Below the pieces are notes generated by a model. It was not told the origin of the DNA. It saw only the letters and a program-made list of their open reading frames with translations, and did not search any database. From Snodgrassella sp. CFCC 13594 (GTDB lineage: Bacteria; Pseudomonadota; Gammaproteobacteria; Burkholderiales; Neisseriaceae): a stretch of DNA of 64,000 bases. Where the stretch lies: positions 25,977-89,976 of the forward strand of contig NZ_LQXR01000009.1 in NCBI RefSeq assembly GCF_001590725.1, given 5' to 3'. Of the stretch, positions 20,418-31,289 are shown piece after piece. The translations under genes were made by a program, and so were the position numbers. The stretch's first letter is position 1, and every line of letters begins with the position of its first letter.

Positions 20418-20705
20418 TTATTCGACAATACCGAAGATGTCTTCTTCACGCATAACCAGCAGCTCCTCACCATCCACTTTAACGGACTGACCGCTGTATT
20501 TGCCGAAAATCACTTTGTCACCTACTTTAACGTCCAATTTTTGGCGTTCACCGTTTTCCAACAGTTTGCCATTACCCACCGCCAACACTTCACCCATATC
20601 TGGTTTTTCGGCAGCAGCACCTGGTAAAACGATACCAGAAGCAGTTTTTTCTTCAGCTTCCAAACGTTTCACAACCACACGGTCATTCAAAGGACGAATA
20701 GTCAT
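20418..20705 (-). CDS. groES: Co-chaperonin GroES (Hsp10)
   Basis: 95 residues. It caps the GroEL cavity. [38 protein letters not shown] with the mobile loop, and [13 protein letters not shown] are classic. A longer in-frame reading adds 12 residues without similarity; the chosen ATG is the family start. It is first in the groES-groEL operon. The roughly 240 bp upstream hold neither a CIRCE inverted repeat nor a convincing sigma-32 promoter that I could find by eye. Confidence 0.97.
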   Translation of the reverse strand: MTIRPLNDRVVVKRLEAEEKTASGIVLPGAAAEKPDMGEVLAVGNGKLLENGERQKLDVKVGDKVIFGKYSGQSVKVDGEELLVMREEDIFGIVE

Positions 20706-20942
20706 GTTTCGATTCTCCACAATGTTCGTGCTTTCGCACATTCAAGTTGGTTAAATACAAATCCGCTTTCCACCAAACAGCGAAAAACAGAGCAGCAAAC
20801 TTCTTTCGCCGCTTTAGGTAAGGGTAGATGCAAACAATTCAAGTGCCCGCGACCATTTTTTTTTAATTGTAAAAACAATTTCTTGTTTGAAGATGATTTA
20901 GCAGAGCCTTTGTTCATACTTCTAACACCAATCAACTAAAAC

Positions 20943-20973
20943 AAAAGACTTTCGGGATATCCGAAAGTCTTTT
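20943..20973. terminator. Rho-independent terminator of rpoE-rseA
   Basis: AAAAGACTTTCGG and CCGAAAGTCTTTT pair over 13 bp around a short GATAT loop. It lies 3' of rseA and upstream of groES on the minus strand. Confidence 0.85.
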
Positions 20974-21048
20974 CAAAACAAGCACACAATAAAACACATT
21001 AAAATCAACACACGCTACTTTATTGATTATTGATAGATACAACGCTAG

Positions 21049-21656
21049 TTAAGGTGTAGCAGTGCGTGGCGTTGCATTATCTTGTGGCTGCGCTTGTTTT
21101 TGTACGGCTGGCGTCATGCTGCTGTCACCAGAGGCAGGATTTGAAGCAGCTGTTGGCATAATGGTTGCAGCAGGAGCGACATCACTCAATGCTTGAGCGG
21201 CTTTGGGTTGAACCACTGAGTTTGAAATGGTTTCCGCAGGCGTTGATTGGGTACTGCTCACAATTGTGGTCGCATGATCAGAAGGCCAGAGCTGCCATAC
21301 TGCCACGAATACTGCGGCCACGCCGCTACCGCCATCAAATACTGATAAACCGATTGGTTAGCCGCTTTGGGTAAGTTTGAGGTCACGTTATTTTTAATTG
21401 GTTTGCCAGTCACAGCAGTTTGCATCACTGGATCTTGGACACATTGCAGCAGACTTTCGTGCAAACACGCGCGGCGAGGCTGGTCTAATGGCAATCCCAT
21501 GCCTTGAGGGCGACCTTCATTCAAACTCACCCGAATAGCATGATAAGCGTCCCATCGCTCTGAACCCACTTTATCCACAGCATCCAGTACTGCTTTTGCA
21601 TCCGTCTCCCCGTCCAAGCCGGCAGACAATACTTCAAAGTATTCCTCTTGTTTCAT
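21049..21656 (-). pseudogene. rseA: Anti-sigma-E factor RseA-like, frameshifted by one missing base
   Basis: The N-terminus MKQEEYFEVLSAGLDGETDA is the RseA cytoplasmic domain that holds RpoE. The first frame loses meaning after about residue 100. The other frame then gives a transmembrane helix (SGVAAVFVAVWQLWPSD) and a periplasmic Ala/Pro/Thr/Gln-rich tail ending NATPRTATP. The break lies near 21335-21351; one extra G in CGGTTT would join the parts as SGLSVFDGGSGVAAV. Total length is one base short of 203 codons. It starts 5 bp after rpoE, as expected for a sigma/anti-sigma pair. Probably a sequence deletion. Confidence 0.82.
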
Positions 21657-21661
21657 CGATC

Positions 21662-22261
21662 TCACCACCGTTGGCCTTCTGTCGTTTCCAAAATTGGGCG
21701 TAATTCCTTTGCTATCACTTCTCGCGCCCGGAAAATGCGTGATCGGACGGTACCGATTGGGCAATGCATGACCGTTGCAATTTCCTCATAAGATAAACCT
21801 TCCAGCTCACGCAGAATAATGGCTTGACGCAAGTCTTCAGGCAACCTATCCACTACCGATTGGACTGTTTGCACGATCTCTTGATTCAGCAAATGAGATT
21901 CTGGCGTTTGCCAATCTGGTAATTGTTCCGTTAAATTCAGTTCATCACCTTCATCATTGGTCACCATCGCATTTGTTTCCAACTTCCTGCTTTGGCTGGT
22001 CAGGTAATTCTTTGCGGTATTGATACCAATTCGATACAACCAAGTATAAAAAGCACTGTCACCCCTAAAATTAGGCAATGCTTTATATGCTTTAATGAAA
22101 GTCTCTTGGGCAATATCCAATACTTCATGTTCATCTTTGATTAATCGACTCAACAACCGTGTCAACCGGCGCTGGTATTTACTCACCAGCAATTCAAATG
22201 CCGTCACGTCACCTTGTTGCGCCTTCTCCACCAAAGCCTGATCGATTTGTCGATCATTCAT
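21662..22261 (-). CDS. rpoE: RNA polymerase sigma factor RpoE (ECF, envelope stress)
   Basis: 199 residues. Region 2 (FELLVSKYQRRLTRLLSRLI, DIAQETFIKAYKALPNFRG, FYTWLYRIGINTAKNYL) and region 4 (RLPEDLRQAIILRELEGLSY, EEIATVMHCPIGTVRSRIF) are complete. Length and order match the RpoE/AlgU group, controlled by membrane anti-sigma RseA, encoded directly downstream. It should direct the envelope-stress regulon and its own operon. The gap to the preceding tilS gene is about 60 bp. Confidence 0.95.
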   Translation of the reverse strand: MNDRQIDQALVEKAQQGDVTAFELLVSKYQRRLTRLLSRLIKDEHEVLDIAQETFIKAYKALPNFRGDSAFYTWLYRIGINTAKNYLTSQSRKLETNAMVTNDEGDELNLTEQLPDWQTPESHLLNQEIVQTVQSVVDRLPEDLRQAIILRELEGLSYEEIATVMHCPIGTVRSRIFRAREVIAKELRPILETTEGQRW

Positions 22262-22321
22262 ACCAGACCTTTATCATGTTGATAGCAGCCTGAATTTATT
22301 AATAGGACAGGCTGAGAGTTA

Positions 22322-23682
22322 TTATAGTTCCAGACAATTTACTATTTTATTATGATATGCACGAGGTAAAGTTGACATTACAGGCAGCACGCCTTGGGTA
22401 ACGGCCTTATCAACTGCAACCGCCACATTCACAATGGCAATGCATTCATCACCCTCACAGACAACGGGCCAAATCTTACGCAAAAAAACGGGCACTTTCC
22501 GCTCTTGCAGAATTCTTTTCACGCTTTTACGCCCGCCTTGCAATCGTAAAGTGTCTTGACTGGTGGTAATCCGCACCTGCCAATCCGGATGAATATGAGG
22601 CAAACCCAGCACATGCTCGTCCCATTTTAAAAAATGCGACAGCTCTGGCAACGTCACTGCACACGGCAAAATAGCCAACCACGGCCACTGAAGATGAGCC
22701 TGCTCCCCAAGCGGCCATAAACAATCTGCATAATACACGGCTTGCCCATGCGGCAACGACCAGGTGGCCGTTTTGACTGAAGTTTGCTGTAGTTGCCGAG
22801 TGAATGCCGCAATAGATGCGGCACGAGGTGAACCCAATTGATGTTTTTGGGCAAAGCAGTGTAACAATTGGCGCTGCCGAGCTGCGCCAAACTGGCGCCA
22901 GCGGCTCACGCAGAAAAAACCATGGCTACACACATCAACCCAGTCCTGAGTTGAGACTTCATTTAAAATACTCAACTCATCCTGCAAACACGCAATGGCT
23001 GCCTGAATTTGCCTATTCATGACTGGCATATGAGTACGCCATTCGGGTAAGCCGATGTGGCGCAACCAATTCCGCAAAAAACGCGTATCGTTGTTGCTGT
23101 CGTCATCCACAAAAGACAACTGGTAATGCCGCGCATAGGCCAAAATTTCTGAGCGCGTGCGCCTCAATAACGGGCGCCACAGCTGCGTCTGTGCTGTCAG
23201 AGTGCGCCATGTGGGCATCGCTGAAAGCGCACGAACCCCCCACCACGCAATGCCGCCAAAAAAAATGTTTCTACTTGGTCATCTTGGTGATGAGCCAACA
23301 CCACAACATTGGCTCGGCTGCCTGAAAAAATAGCATATCTTTGCTTACGGGCAGCGGCCTCAATGCCTTCTCCCACAACATTTACCTGCACCTGCGCTGC
23401 TTGCAAAGGAATACCCCAATCTGCGCATAGATTTTGGCAAAACAGCAACCAGGCATCGGCGTATTCACTTAAACCATGATGCACATGAATCGCTTCAACT
23501 TGAATAGAGAGTTGTTGACGCAAGCGCATCAAAACGTGCAGCAACACCACCGAGTCCATACCGCCGCTTAAACCCACCGCCAAAACAGAATGGCCAGCCA
23601 TACTGGCTGACCATTGTGCGGCCACATCCTCGGCCAAATCGACAAAATCGGGATCTAAATTACTTGCTGTGAAATTTTCCAT
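22322..23682 (-). pseudogene. tilS: tRNA(Ile)-lysidine synthase TilS, frameshifted in a G6 run
   Basis: TilS converts C34 to lysidine in the AUA-reading tRNA(Ile), an essential step. The N-terminal PP-loop reads LAVGLSGGMDSVVLLHVLM, followed by VHHGLSEYADAW and LAHHQDDQVETFFLAALRGG. The frame then slips: the next frame continues VRALSAMPTWRTL, WRPLLRRTRSEILAYA and FVDDDSNNDTRFLRN. Adding one G to the GGGGGG run (plus-strand CCCCCC, 23236-23241) joins them into 453 residues. Length is one base short of a multiple of three. Because the gene is essential, a homopolymer sequencing error is the best explanation. The start overlaps the end of accA by 23 bp. Confidence 0.9.
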
Positions 23683-24619
23683 AAGCCATCAATCGATCAA
23701 ATCGGCGCGACAACAAATCAGCGGTCGTCATATTTTGAGCCTCTTGTAACTCACGCTCCAACAGCGCTTTCACCCGTTTCATTACTTCAGGATAATTGCG
23801 GTGCGCGCCACCCAAAGGTTCCTCAATAATCTGATCAATGAGTTTTAAATCATGCAATCGCTTAGCAGTAATCCCCAAGGCCTGAGCCGCATCAGCAGCC
23901 TTTTCCGCCGTTTTCCACAAAATAGAAGCACAGCCTTCGGGTGAGATTACCGAATAAGTGGAGTATTGAAGCATATTGACATAGTCGCCAACGGCAATGG
24001 CCAAAGCACCGCCTGAACCACCTTCACCAATAATCGTACACAAAACCGGCACACGCAAACGCGCCAACTCATATAAATTAAGACCAATGGCCTCAGACTG
24101 GCCACGTTCTTCTGCACCAATACCGGGGTATGCGCCCGGCGTGTCCACGAATGTCAACACCGGAATCTGAAATTTCTCAGCAGTTTTCATCAGGCGTAAG
24201 GCTTTGCGATAGCCTTCCGGTTTGGGCATACCAAAATTACGACGAATTTTTTCTTTGGTATCCCGGCCTTTTTGGTGACCAATCACCATCACCGATTCCC
24301 CATTGAATCGTGCCAAACCACCGACTATAGCGGCGTCATCTGCATAATTTCGATCGCCATGGAGCTCCTCGAAATCGGTACACAATGCATTAACATAATC
24401 TAAAGTATAAGGACGCTGGGCATGGCGAGAAATCTGAGATACTTGCACTGGCGTCAGTTTAGAAAAAATCGATTTGGTTAAATCATCACTTTTTTTCTTC
24501 AGTCGAGCAATTTCCTCAGAAATATCCACCACCGAATCGTCTTGAACGAAGCGCAGCTCATCAATTTTCTGCACCAACTCGGCAATAGGTTGCTCAAAAT
24601 CAAGAAAAATCTGTTTCAT
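23660..24619 (-). CDS. accA: Acetyl-CoA carboxylase carboxyltransferase subunit alpha
   Basis: 319 residues. With AccD it transfers the carboxyl group from biotin to acetyl-CoA, the first step of fatty-acid synthesis. [75 protein letters not shown] and [16 protein letters not shown] are diagnostic. The chosen start has AATGGGTT-type weak SD; a longer in-frame reading adds 22 residues without similarity. It is upstream of and overlaps tilS, an accA-tilS pairing common in Neisseria relatives. Confidence 0.96.
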   Translation of the reverse strand: MKQIFLDFEQPIAELVQKIDELRFVQDDSVVDISEEIARLKKKSDDLTKSIFSKLTPVQVSQISRHAQRPYTLDYVNALCTDFEELHGDRNYADDAAIVGGLARFNGESVMVIGHQKGRDTKEKIRRNFGMPKPEGYRKALRLMKTAEKFQIPVLTFVDTPGAYPGIGAEERGQSEAIGLNLYELARLRVPVLCTIIGEGGSGGALAIAVGDYVNMLQYSTYSVISPEGCASILWKTAEKAADAAQALGITAKRLHDLKLIDQIIEEPLGGAHRNYPEVMKRVKALLERELQEAQNMTTADLLSRRFDRLMAYGKFHSK

Positions 24620-25055
24620 TGTAATGGGTTCCAACTCAGCTAAATTGCTGGTTATGATACGCGAAGATAATCTGCTGCGCAGCAAAAAGGCATTAATTTT
24701 GCCCTACTTTCAATCTAAACAGCACATTTATTAAGTAATTTGCACTATCGTCCTAGCAACGATCATCGCTCTGGCCATAGACAATCTCAAAATCAATAAC
24801 ACTGCATCCAGCGCCCTATTTTGAATCATTGTTTTGTTCGAATAGCCACGAATTAAAGTGCAATTTCACCCGCTTAAGCGCAACACAAAATTTACCAATA
24901 ATATCCTAATGATACGACCGCCAACATCCATCACCTCATCAACGAAAAAAATCTTTTTGATTCAATATAATATTTCATTAATTCCATCTTTCAGGCAGCC
25001 TAAATTAGGCTAGAATAAGCACTGTCTTTATCCTATCTAGGTAGGAATTTATTTT
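24620..25055. other. Intergenic region between divergent accA and patZ-like gene
   Basis: About 435 bp, AT-rich, with promoters presumably for both genes. The only recognisable element is one perfect DUS at 24990-25001. No open frame with coding character or stable RNA was seen. Confidence 0.5.
24990..25001 (-). repeat. DNA uptake sequence (perfect 12-mer)
   Basis: TTCAGGCAGCCT, unpaired, about 55 bp upstream of the patZ-like start. Confidence 0.85.
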
Positions 25056-27775
25056 ATGAAACCACACCCTTTACACAGTTTATTTGCGCCGAAGCACATC
25101 GCTGTGATTGGTGCCAGCGATAAATCCAACAGTGCTGGGCAACGCCTATTGGCCAATCTACTCGCTTCTGCGTTTAAAGGGAAAATCACTCCAGTCAACA
25201 TCCGCCATAAAATGGTGGGCGGTTTAACCGCTTATGCCAATGTGACCCAAATCCCACAAGCAGTGGATGTAGCCATTGTACTAACCCGCATTGATTCTCT
25301 GGCGGCCATTTTTAAAGATTGCCACAAAGCGGGCATCCGCTACGTTATCTTGGTTAAAACGCTGGAGCATGTCCAACCCAAAGACCGTGAAGTTTTAAAG
25401 AAAGCAGTGGATAGGGCCAAAAAACTTGGCGTTCGCGTGTTGGGCCCCAGTTTACTGGGCCTTATTCGCTCCAATATCGGTTTGAATGCCAGTATTTACA
25501 GTGGTCACATTAACCCCGGTAACCTAGCAGTTATCAGCCAATCCAGTGCATTGTGCACTGCTATGCTCGATTGGGCATACAGTCGTGACATCGGTTTTTC
25601 AACAGTGCTGTCTTTGGGCGAAACCACATGGGACGTGGATTTTGGTGAAATTCTGGATTATTTGGTCAACGACAGCGCAACCAAAGCCATCCTATTGCAC
25701 ATCAACCAAGTAACCGATGGGCGACAATTCCTCAGTGCACTGCGTGCAGCCGCCCGGGCCAAACCCATCGTAGTCATTAAATCTGGTCATAATTTGGATC
25801 ACGTTACTGGCCTCACGCAAGCCAGTCGCGCACTCAAAAATGCTGATGTATTTGCCAGTATTTTGGCGCGGGCGGGCGTTCTACAAGTCAACTCTATTTC
25901 ACAAATGTTCACTGCAGTAAAAGTATTAACGGCCAATTATCGAAGCCACGGGGATAAACTGGCCATCATTTGCAACGGCATAGGCCTGGGTATTTTGGCC
26001 GCAGATACAGCCTATGACTTGGGCGTGCCTTTAGCCACCTTAAGTGAAGGCACCTTGTCCAAACTCAATGAAGCCCTTCCAGAAAACTGGTCACGCAGCA
26101 ACCCCGTCGATGTGGTGGGCGACGCAGGCCCTTTGCGCTTTCGCACCGCCGTCAAATTGTGTTTGGACGATGATCAGGTGGATGGCGTATTGGTGATTTT
26201 TTCACCCCAAATCGGTACAGATCATCTGGCCACAGCACAAATGATGGTGCAATTACAAAGTGAAACCGAAAAACCACTTTTGCTATCGTGGCTGGGTGAA
26301 CAAAAAGTGAAAGAAAGCCGAGCCTTGTTTACTCAAGCAAAGCGTCTGCATTTTAATGCCCCGGATAACGCCATTGAAGTTTTTAAAAAACTGGCCGACT
26401 TTCACCACAATCAACAACTGTTATTGCAAACACCAGCACCATTAACGCAAGCCCAATGCGAGCCTGATTACACTGCCGCACATCGCTTACTGCACATGTT
26501 GCAAGACGCGCCAGACACCATTGTTTCAGAAGCCCTATCCAAACAACTTTTGGGCCTATTTGGCATCCACACCAACCAAACCCTGTTGGCGCAAAATGAA
26601 GCAGCTTCCTGTGCATTAGCTGACAAACTGGGCTATCCCGTGGTACTAAAAATTGACTCACCTGATCTGTTTTATAAATCAGATATTGATGGCGTCCGGT
26701 TAAATTTAAATTCCAGAGAAGAAGTATGCGCTGCCTATCAACAGATGATTCAGGCAGCCCAACGCACGCAACCACCCATTCGCATCAACGGTGTCACTGT
26801 TCAGCCTATGTATCGACATAAATACGCCCGAGAAATGGCCATTAGTGTTACCCGTGACCCTACTTTCGGCCCCATCATTACACTGGGTGCGGGCGGCTGG
26901 GCTGGCAACTTGCAACAGCAGCGGGCAGTGTCTCTCCCGCCTTTAAACGACATCTTGATTCAAGATATGCTCTCGCACACTGCCATCGGCCATACTTTAG
27001 GTACTTTTAAAAATATGCCGCCAATAGACAAGCTGGCGCTGCATCATGCCTTACTGCGTATTTCGGAAATGGTGTGCGAGTTGCCTGAAATCGAAGAAAT
27101 GGAAATAGATCCATTTATGGTTACGCCAGATGGCGTCATGGCACTGGATGCCCGAATGGTCATCAATAAACAAAAAAAATCACCCCGCCGCTATGGCATA
27201 TGGCCATTATGCCCTATCCACATTTTCTAGAAACCCATACTGACCTCAAAGATGGTACCAGCGTATTTGTGCGCCCGTTGCGCCCAGAAGACGCCCAAAT
27301 GGTGCAGAATTTTGTACGCAACATGTCAGATCAAAGCCGATACAATCGCTTTATGTCGAGCATTAAGCAATTATCACAAAACGTTTTGGTGCGCTTTACC
27401 CAGCTCGACTATGACCGCGAAATGGCTTTGGTGATGATCAAGCAAAATCAAGATACCGAAGACGAAATATTGGCGATCGCCCGTTACACCACAGATCCTG
27501 ATATGGAGGTATGTGAATTTGCCATATCGGTATCCGACCAGTGGCAAGGACATGGTATAGGCATGATTATGATGAATCTTTTATTTGATGCCGCTCGTCA
27601 CCAAGGGTTGCACACCATGCGAGGTGAAATCCTCACGGCCAACACTGGCATGCAAAAGCTCACCCGAAAATTGGGGTTTACGATACGCAAAGACCCCGAA
27701 GATGGCAGCGTTTGTTTGGTAGAAAAACCACTACTGGCAGCAGCAGAAAGTACTTCTGCGACAACAGCAGGATAA
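25056..27775 (+). pseudogene. PatZ-type acyl-CoA synthetase/GNAT protein acetyltransferase, frameshifted by one missing base
   Basis: The first 710 residues form an NDP-forming acyl-CoA synthetase: CoA-binding Rossmann domain (HIAVIGASDKSNSAGQRLL), succinyl-CoA-ligase-like domains and an ATP-grasp region (LGYPVVLKIDSPDLFYKSD, ITLGAGGWAG). The frame breaks at RRYG near 27197; the next frame begins HMAIMPYPHFLETHTDLKDG and holds a GNAT domain (VRPLRPEDAQMVQNF, VSDQWQGHGIGMIMMNLLF). Restoring one C (GGCCATATGG) yields a single 906-residue protein with the layout of PatZ/YfiQ, which acetylates lysines such as that of acetyl-CoA synthetase. Length is one base short of 907 codons. Two separate proteins is the less likely reading. 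Confidence 0.85.
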
Positions 27776-27871
27776 ATACCTTGCAAAGATAGGGATTTAT
27801 CACCTAAAATTGGCGGTTTTCTTATTACCGATTTACCGCAACACTTCGATTTTCTGATGAAGGAATAAATA

Positions 27872-28120
27872 ATGGTCGTAATTCGCATGGCACGTGGTGG
27901 CTCTAAACACCGTCCTTTCTTTAATATTGTGGTGGCTGATTCCCACAACCGCCGCGACGGTCGTTTCATTGAGCGTATTGGTTTTTACAACCCCGTTGCC
28001 AATGAAAAACAAGAACGCGTGCGTCTGAGCGCAGAACGCTTAAACCACTGGGTGGCACAAGGTGCACAGGTGAGTGAAGCCGTAGCCAAACTGGTTAAAG
28101 AACAACAAGCTGCTGCTTAA
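27872..28120 (+). CDS. rpsP: 30S ribosomal protein S16
   Basis: 82 residues. [35 protein letters not shown] and [20 protein letters not shown] are the S16 pattern. It has an AAGGA Shine-Dalgarno about nine bases before the ATG. It heads the conserved rpsP-rimM-trmD-rplS operon. Confidence 0.98.
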   Translation: MVVIRMARGGSKHRPFFNIVVADSHNRRDGRFIERIGFYNPVANEKQERVRLSAERLNHWVAQGAQVSEAVAKLVKEQQAAA

Positions 28121-28131
28121 ACCTCCTGGTT

Positions 28132-28644
28132 ATGAGCAACAGCAAGCCACAATGGGTGGCCATGGGCTACATCAAAGGTGTATTTGGTGTCAAAGGCTGG
28201 CTAAAAGTTAGCGTGAGTACCGAATATACCGATAGCTTACTGGATTACTCCGAGTGGCGCTTATGTAAAGATGGCCACAGTCAACGCATGACTGTGGTCG
28301 AAGGCAAAGTTCATGGCGATGAACTGCAAGTCAAATTCGACGGCATTGATGATCGAGATGAAGCTGCGCGTTTGCGTGGTTACACGATCGAAGTCGATCG
28401 GGCTGACTTTGCCGCAACCGAAGACAATGAGTTTTATTGGGCCGACTTGGTTGGTTTGAGTGTCACCAACCGTGAAGGCGTGATGCTGGGGAAGGTAGAA
28501 TCGCTGATGGAAACTGGCGCACATGATGTTCTGGTTATCCGCGGCGAGTACGGCGAAAAATTGATTCCATTTGTCAATCAATTTGTGGATGAAGTTTCTC
28601 TACCCGAACAACGCATGGTAGTGGACTGGGGCATGGATTACTGA
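28132..28644 (+). CDS. rimM: Ribosome maturation factor RimM
   Basis: 170 residues. The N-terminal beta-barrel (WVAMGYIKGVFGVKGWLKV) and the PRC-barrel domain (EFYWADLVGLSVTNREG, GAHDVLVIRGE, LIPFVNQFVDEV) match RimM, which binds S19 and assists 30S head assembly. It starts 11 bp after rpsP, and its TGA shares a base with the trmD ATG. Confidence 0.96.
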   Translation: MSNSKPQWVAMGYIKGVFGVKGWLKVSVSTEYTDSLLDYSEWRLCKDGHSQRMTVVEGKVHGDELQVKFDGIDDRDEAARLRGYTIEVDRADFAATEDNEFYWADLVGLSVTNREGVMLGKVESLMETGAHDVLVIRGEYGEKLIPFVNQFVDEVSLPEQRMVVDWGMDY

Positions 28645-29387
28645 TGCACATTCAGGCCATCACACTGTTTCCGGAAATGTTTTCTGCCCTCACCCAATCA
28701 GGCGTCACCGCTCGAGCGTTACACAAAGATTTGTGGCAATTTGAAGCGATTAATCCGCGTCAATTTGCCGACAATGCTTTGGGTTATGTTGATGACCGCC
28801 CTTTTGGCGGCGGCCCAGGTATGATTATGATGGCTCCGCCTTTGCAGGCAGCCATCGAAGCAGCCCAAGCATCCTGCCCCCAGGCTCAGTTGGTTTATAT
28901 GAGCCCACAAGGGCAGCCGCTCACGCACAACATGGTGGCAAAACTAGCTGAAAAACCAGGTTTGACAGTGGTCTGTGGTCGCTATGAAGGTATTGATGAA
29001 CGGGTGCTGGAGATAAATGATATCGAACAAATCAGCATTGGCGATTTTGTCGTGTCGGGTGGTGAACTCCCAGCAATGATGTTGATGGATGCAGTGATTC
29101 GTTTGCTGCCCGGTGCGTTGGGTGATGCGCAATCAGCGCTGGAAGATTCGTTTGTCAACGGTTTACTAGACTGTCCGCATTACACGCGCCCAGTCGAATT
29201 TCGAGGCGTGGGTGTTCCCGATATTTTGCGCGGTGGCAACCACGGTTTGATTGCGCAATGGCGGTTAATCCAATCGCTATCGCGTACTTTGGCACGCAGG
29301 CCGGATTTATTGGCCAGTCGTGTGTTTACCCCAGAGGAATCTAGGCTCTTGCACGCAATCAAGCAAGAGGAACGAGATGTCCCATGA
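28644..29387 (+). CDS. trmD: tRNA (guanine-N1)-methyltransferase TrmD
   Basis: 247 residues. It makes m1G37 in tRNAs to prevent +1 frameshifting. [41 protein letters not shown] and [20 protein letters not shown] (trefoil-knot SAM site) are diagnostic. Translation is coupled to rimM through TGATG, and the C-terminal codons overlap the region ahead of rplS. Confidence 0.97.
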   Translation: MHIQAITLFPEMFSALTQSGVTARALHKDLWQFEAINPRQFADNALGYVDDRPFGGGPGMIMMAPPLQAAIEAAQASCPQAQLVYMSPQGQPLTHNMVAKLAEKPGLTVVCGRYEGIDERVLEINDIEQISIGDFVVSGGELPAMMLMDAVIRLLPGALGDAQSALEDSFVNGLLDCPHYTRPVEFRGVGVPDILRGGNHGLIAQWRLIQSLSRTLARRPDLLASRVFTPEESRLLHAIKQEERDVP

Positions 29388-29404
29388 TAATTAGGAAGCC
29401 AACA

Positions 29405-29770
29405 ATGAACTTGATTCAACAGTTAGAGCAAGAAGAAATCGCTCGCTTAAATAAAGACATCCCTGAGTTTGCCCCTGGCGATACCGTGGTTGTGTCTGTC
29501 CGCGTAACCGAAGGTAGCCGTACTCGTCTGCAGGCTTATGAAGGCATCGTAATTGCCCGTCGTAACCGCGGCCTGAACAGCAACTTCATCGTGCGTAAAA
29601 TTTCAAGCGGCGAAGGTGTGGAACGTACTTTCCAATTGTATGCACCGAGCGTGGAAAAAATCGAAGTGAAACGCCGTGGTGACGTGCGTCGTGCCAAGCT
29701 GTATTACTTGCGCGGCTTGACTGGTAAAGCGGCTCGCATTAAAGAAAAATTGCCGGCTCGTAAAGGCTAA
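29405..29770 (+). CDS. rplS: 50S ribosomal protein L19
   Basis: 121 residues. [55 protein letters not shown] and [20 protein letters not shown] are L19 hallmarks. The start at [20 protein letters not shown] is preferred over an ATG seven codons upstream that overlaps trmD. It ends the operon before a terminator. Confidence 0.97.
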   Translation: MNLIQQLEQEEIARLNKDIPEFAPGDTVVVSVRVTEGSRTRLQAYEGIVIARRNRGLNSNFIVRKISSGEGVERTFQLYAPSVEKIEVKRRGDVRRAKLYYLRGLTGKAARIKEKLPARKG

Positions 29771-29811
29771 ATCGGATTTTTGCCTGGTTTCAGGCAAGCC
29801 GATAATCATGA

Positions 29812-29840
29812 GGCCGAATCTGTTGATTCGGTCTTTTTTT
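29812..29840 (+). terminator. Rho-independent terminator of rpsP-rimM-trmD-rplS
   Basis: GGCCGAATC, loop TGTT, GATTCGGTC, then seven T. A small GCCTG/CAGGC hairpin lies just before it. Confidence 0.9.
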
Positions 29841-30012
29841 ATGGTGTCATTGCCAACAGCTGAATCACGCCAGCCCCGCCAACTTTAATTGGGCTGCCTG
29901 AAAGAAATACGTGATCCCAATTATCGACCATACGCGCAAGCAGGCGAAAAATGTTAAAATTGCGCCGTTTTGTATTTTACCCTTTGCCTAAGCCAAATAA
30001 GGACCCCAACCC

Positions 30013-31047
30013 ATGAGCCAATCCCTCAGTTACCGTGATGCCGGTGTGGACATTGATGCCGGAGATGCACTGGTGGAAAACATCAAACCTTTTGCCAAAC
30101 GCACTATGCGGCCAGAAGTCTTGGGCGACTTGGGTGGCTTCGGAGCTTTGGTTGAAATCAGCAAAAAATACCAAAATCCCGTACTGGTTTCCGGCACCGA
30201 CGGTGTGGGCACCAAATTGAAATTGGCCTTCGATTGGGACAAGCATGACACGGTGGGGATTGACCTTGTGGCCATGAGCGTCAACGATATCTTGGTGCAA
30301 GGCGCCGAGCCTTTATTTTTTCTGGATTACTTTGCCTGCGGTAAATTGGATGTGGGGCGTGCCACCGATGTGATCAAAGGCATCGCCGCCGGATGCGAAG
30401 AATCTGGCTGCGCCTTAATTGGCGGTGAGACTGCCGAAATGCCAGGCATGTATCCCGAAGGCGAATACGACTTGGCCGGCTTTGCTGTAGGCGTAGTGGA
30501 GAAAGACCGCGTCATCAATGGCCGCAGCATTACCCCAGGTGATGTGTTATTGGGCTTAGCCTCAAACGGTGCACACTCTAATGGCTACTCATTGGTACGC
30601 AAAATCATCGAGCGCGACCAGCCCGAACTGGATGCCCCATTTGATCAGGGAAAAACCCTGCGTGATGCCATCATGGCACCCACCCGCTTGTATGTGAAGC
30701 CCATCTTAGCGGCACTGAAGCAATTCACCATTAAAGGCATGGCGCACATTACCGGGGGTGGCATCACTGAAAACGTACCGCGCGTGTTGCCTGAAAATAC
30801 CGTAGCTCAAATTGATGCGCAAACATGGACACTGCCAAAACTTTTTCAGTGGCTACAACAGGCAGGCAATGTGAATACTCAAGAAATGTACCGCACCTTT
30901 AATTGTGGTATTGGCATGGTATTGATTGTGGCTCAAGAAGATGCTGCGGCCATTCACGACTTTTTAGCCAATGAAGGTGAAACTGTGTATCGCTTGGGTA
31001 CCATTCGTGAACGTCAGGGAACAGAGCACCAAACCCAAGTGGCCTAA
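30013..31047 (+). CDS. purM: Phosphoribosylformylglycinamidine cyclo-ligase (AIR synthetase)
   Basis: 344 residues. It closes the imidazole ring in de novo purine synthesis, ATP-dependently. [73 protein letters not shown] and [16 protein letters not shown] are all as expected. An 11/12 DUS lies about 120 bp upstream. It is convergent with the carboxypeptidase-like gene; the terminator they once shared is now split by the mobile element that starts 49 bp after the stop. Confidence 0.97.
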   Translation: MSQSLSYRDAGVDIDAGDALVENIKPFAKRTMRPEVLGDLGGFGALVEISKKYQNPVLVSGTDGVGTKLKLAFDWDKHDTVGIDLVAMSVNDILVQGAEPLFFLDYFACGKLDVGRATDVIKGIAAGCEESGCALIGGETAEMPGMYPEGEYDLAGFAVGVVEKDRVINGRSITPGDVLLGLASNGAHSNGYSLVRKIIERDQPELDAPFDQGKTLRDAIMAPTRLYVKPILAALKQFTIKGMAHITGGGITENVPRVLPENTVAQIDAQTWTLPKLFQWLQQAGNVNTQEMYRTFNCGIGMVLIVAQEDAAAIHDFLANEGETVYRLGTIRERQGTEHQTQVA

Positions 31048-31076
31048 ACTCAGCCGCCACTTAAAATGGCAACGAA

Positions 31077-31095
31077 TTGATAAAAAACCGTTTCA
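31077..31095 (+). other. Left half of a split bidirectional terminator
   Basis: TTGATAAAAAACCGTTTCA. Its exact reverse complement lies at 38904-38922. Joined across one copy of GGTGCCT they would form a 19-bp perfect stem with a 7-nt loop and T6 tracts for both strands, as needed between convergent purM and the carboxypeptidase-like gene. Confidence 0.8.
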
Positions 31096-31102
31096 GGTGC
31101 CT
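31096..31102 (+). repeat. Left attachment core GGTGCCT
   Basis: Direct copy of the right core. The shared sequence is TTTC-A/T-GGTGCCT, 11 of 12 bases identical (31091-31102 versus 38892-38903). Seven bases is a normal crossover length for tyrosine recombinases. Confidence 0.75.
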
Positions 31103-31289
31103 CCAATCTCTCTTTTGATTTTTATTATTAAAATCAATAACTTATGATTTTGGCAAGAGGGTTTTGTCAAATTTTTGACAAAGCTTGAGCTACTCAATCT
31201 TGAGATTTTGTAAGGTGCAATTTCGCTTGTTGATTTTTTCTGTTTGATATGATAGAAGGATCGGAGCGAAAATATTTAGGGGAAATGAA
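31103..31289. promoter_or_regulatory. Left-end region and control region of the toxin-antitoxin candidate
   Basis: AT-rich. It contains TTTTGGCAA (31148-31156), a motif that recurs beside the integrase and may be an arm-type recombinase site. It also holds an inverted repeat TTTGTCAAA/TTTGACAAA (31163-31182) whose right arm includes a TTGACA -35-like hexamer, a plausible autoregulatory operator. AGGGGAAATG-type Shine-Dalgarno precedes the first gene. Confidence 0.45.

Noticed and set aside
20702..20935. 77-codon minus-strand frame upstream of groES
   Set aside because: It overlaps the groES start in another frame, has no family similarity and lies where the promoter should be.
20706..20942. 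CIRCE operator or sigma-32 promoter ahead of groES
   Set aside because: No TTAGCACTC-N9-GAGTGCTAA repeat or convincing heat-shock promoter pair could be found by eye.
27200..27775. Separate GNAT acetyltransferase gene after the acyl-CoA synthetase
   Set aside because: Adding one base joins both frames into the usual PatZ layout and the total length is one base short of a multiple of three.
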